Assembly: GCA_025352905.1 (NCBI GenBank)
Contig: JANXRX010000186.1
Location: 1-41,469, forward strand
Length of the DNA: 41,469 bases
Origin: Bacteroidota bacterium
GTDB lineage: Bacteria; Bacteroidota; Bacteroidia; Chitinophagales; Chitinophagaceae
Direction: 5' to 3'
Made by a program: the position numbers and the translations under genes. Positions 41,033-41,469 of the stretch are shown here, in pieces. The notes below the pieces were generated by a model, which did no database searches, was not told the origin of the DNA, and saw only the letters and a list, made by a program, of their open reading frames with translations. Positions within the stretch are counted from its first letter, which is position 1. Every line of letters starts with the position of its first letter.

Positions 41033-41469
41033 TTAACTCCTTAAATGATAAGCCTTTGGGCGGGTAAATACGCGTAACCCGCTATGCGACAATGTACTGC
41101 CAAAGCCGCTGTGTTTTCTACCGCTCCATGGTAAAGAAGGACTGACCCTGTCGCAGCAGTTCCAGTACACCGTACCCGCATTCAACTGCGCCTGGATAGC
41201 GGCGGCCCTTTCTGCATTGGCAGAATAAACGGATGCGGTTAAGCCATAGGCAGTATCGTTCATCAGGCGGATGGCTTCCTCATCGCTATTCACTTTCATG
41301 ATGCCGATAACAGGGCCAAACGATTCTTCTTTCATAATATCCATCTCATGGGTAACACCGGTGATCACGGTTGGCGCAAAATAATTACCGGCGCGGTCTA
41401 TCGGATATCCCCCACACAGAACAGTAGCGCCTTTCTGTTTTGCATCATTTACCTGGGCAGTTAAAAAAG
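41033..41469 (-). CDS. Aldehyde dehydrogenase, N-terminal part cut by window edge
   Basis: The minus-strand frame runs in from the right edge without a start codon and ends at TAA (41033-41035), about 145 residues. AQVNDAKQKGATVLCGGYPIDR, NYFAPTVITGVTHEMDIMKEESFGPVIGIMKV (the catalytic-domain E-x-F segment) and PWSGRKHSGFGSTLSHSGLRVFT are the usual C-terminal landmarks of NAD(P)-dependent aldehyde dehydrogenases. The catalytic Cys lies outside the window, so activity and substrate cannot be judged. Confidence 0.92.
   Translation of the reverse strand, partial: FLTAQVNDAKQKGATVLCGGYPIDRAGNYFAPTVITGVTHEMDIMKEESFGPVIGIMKVNSDEEAIRLMNDTAYGLTASVYSANAERAAAIQAQLNAGTVYWNCCDRVSPSLPWSGRKHSGFGSTLSHSGLRVFTRPKAYHLRS

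Overview
The window looks like chromosomal DNA of a Bacteroidota bacterium, most likely a Chitinophagaceae-type soil or freshwater lineage. The evidence is the protein families (secreted proteins with N-termini ending in a Gln after a short hydrophobic signal, TonB-plug-like proteins, a GH127-type glycosidase, a DUF1003 protein, LuxR-type regulators) and the near absence of Shine-Dalgarno sequences. This assignment comes from family recognition, not from a database search. No phage, transposase gene, CRISPR array or rRNA was seen.

Positions 1-16551 form a surface-polysaccharide region. It starts with a methyltransferase cut by the left edge. A plus-strand run at 803-6420 holds two B12-type radical SAM enzymes, a SPASM-type radical SAM enzyme and two SAM methyltransferases; the first B12-type gene is split by a single in-frame TAA. 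A nucleotidyltransferase-fold protein (6393-7376, minus) is followed by a priming sugar transferase and an FkbM methyltransferase (7500-9065, plus). A compact minus-strand operon at 16551-9027 encodes a flippase, two polymerase/ligase-type membrane proteins and three glycosyltransferases. Together these describe assembly, flipping, polymerisation and methylation of an exported glycan. The radical SAM genes may add an unusual tailoring step.

A tRNA-Thr(CGU) at 16694 with a terminator marks a boundary. From 16812 to 20512 the DNA is AT-richer. It carries small orphan genes and eight copies of a palindromic repeat arranged as the ends of a 166-bp non-coding element (two full copies, one decayed pair, one solo end). 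Two paralogous secreted proteins (19130 and 21113) combine a beta-sandwich N-terminus with a TonB-plug-like C-terminus and have no barrel; they flank a DUF1569-like gene.

Positions 22321-31338 are mostly ordinary accessory metabolism and regulation: a PAS-LuxR regulator, a secreted GH127-like arabinofuranosidase, a DUF1003 membrane protein, an atypical SDR, a Tat-exported sugar isomerase/epimerase-like protein, a secreted M28 peptidase and a NarL/FixJ response regulator.

The most notable system is at 31632-35693. It is a tight four-gene operon: a SET-domain protein, a D-Ala-D-Ala-ligase-like ATP-grasp enzyme, an ATP-grasp/SET fusion, and an ABC-exporter membrane domain with no ATPase. The gene content suggests ATP-dependent ligation plus lysine or amine methylation of a small molecule, peptide or cell-wall target. 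Its upstream region contains three CACTCT boxes on an exact 22-bp period and two interleaved inverted repeats. One sequence motif there recurs before the downstream recQ gene.

The right end holds recQ, a YheT-like hydrolase, a MATE transporter preceded on the map by a strong hairpin, a CBM48-like small protein, and an aldehyde dehydrogenase cut by the right edge.
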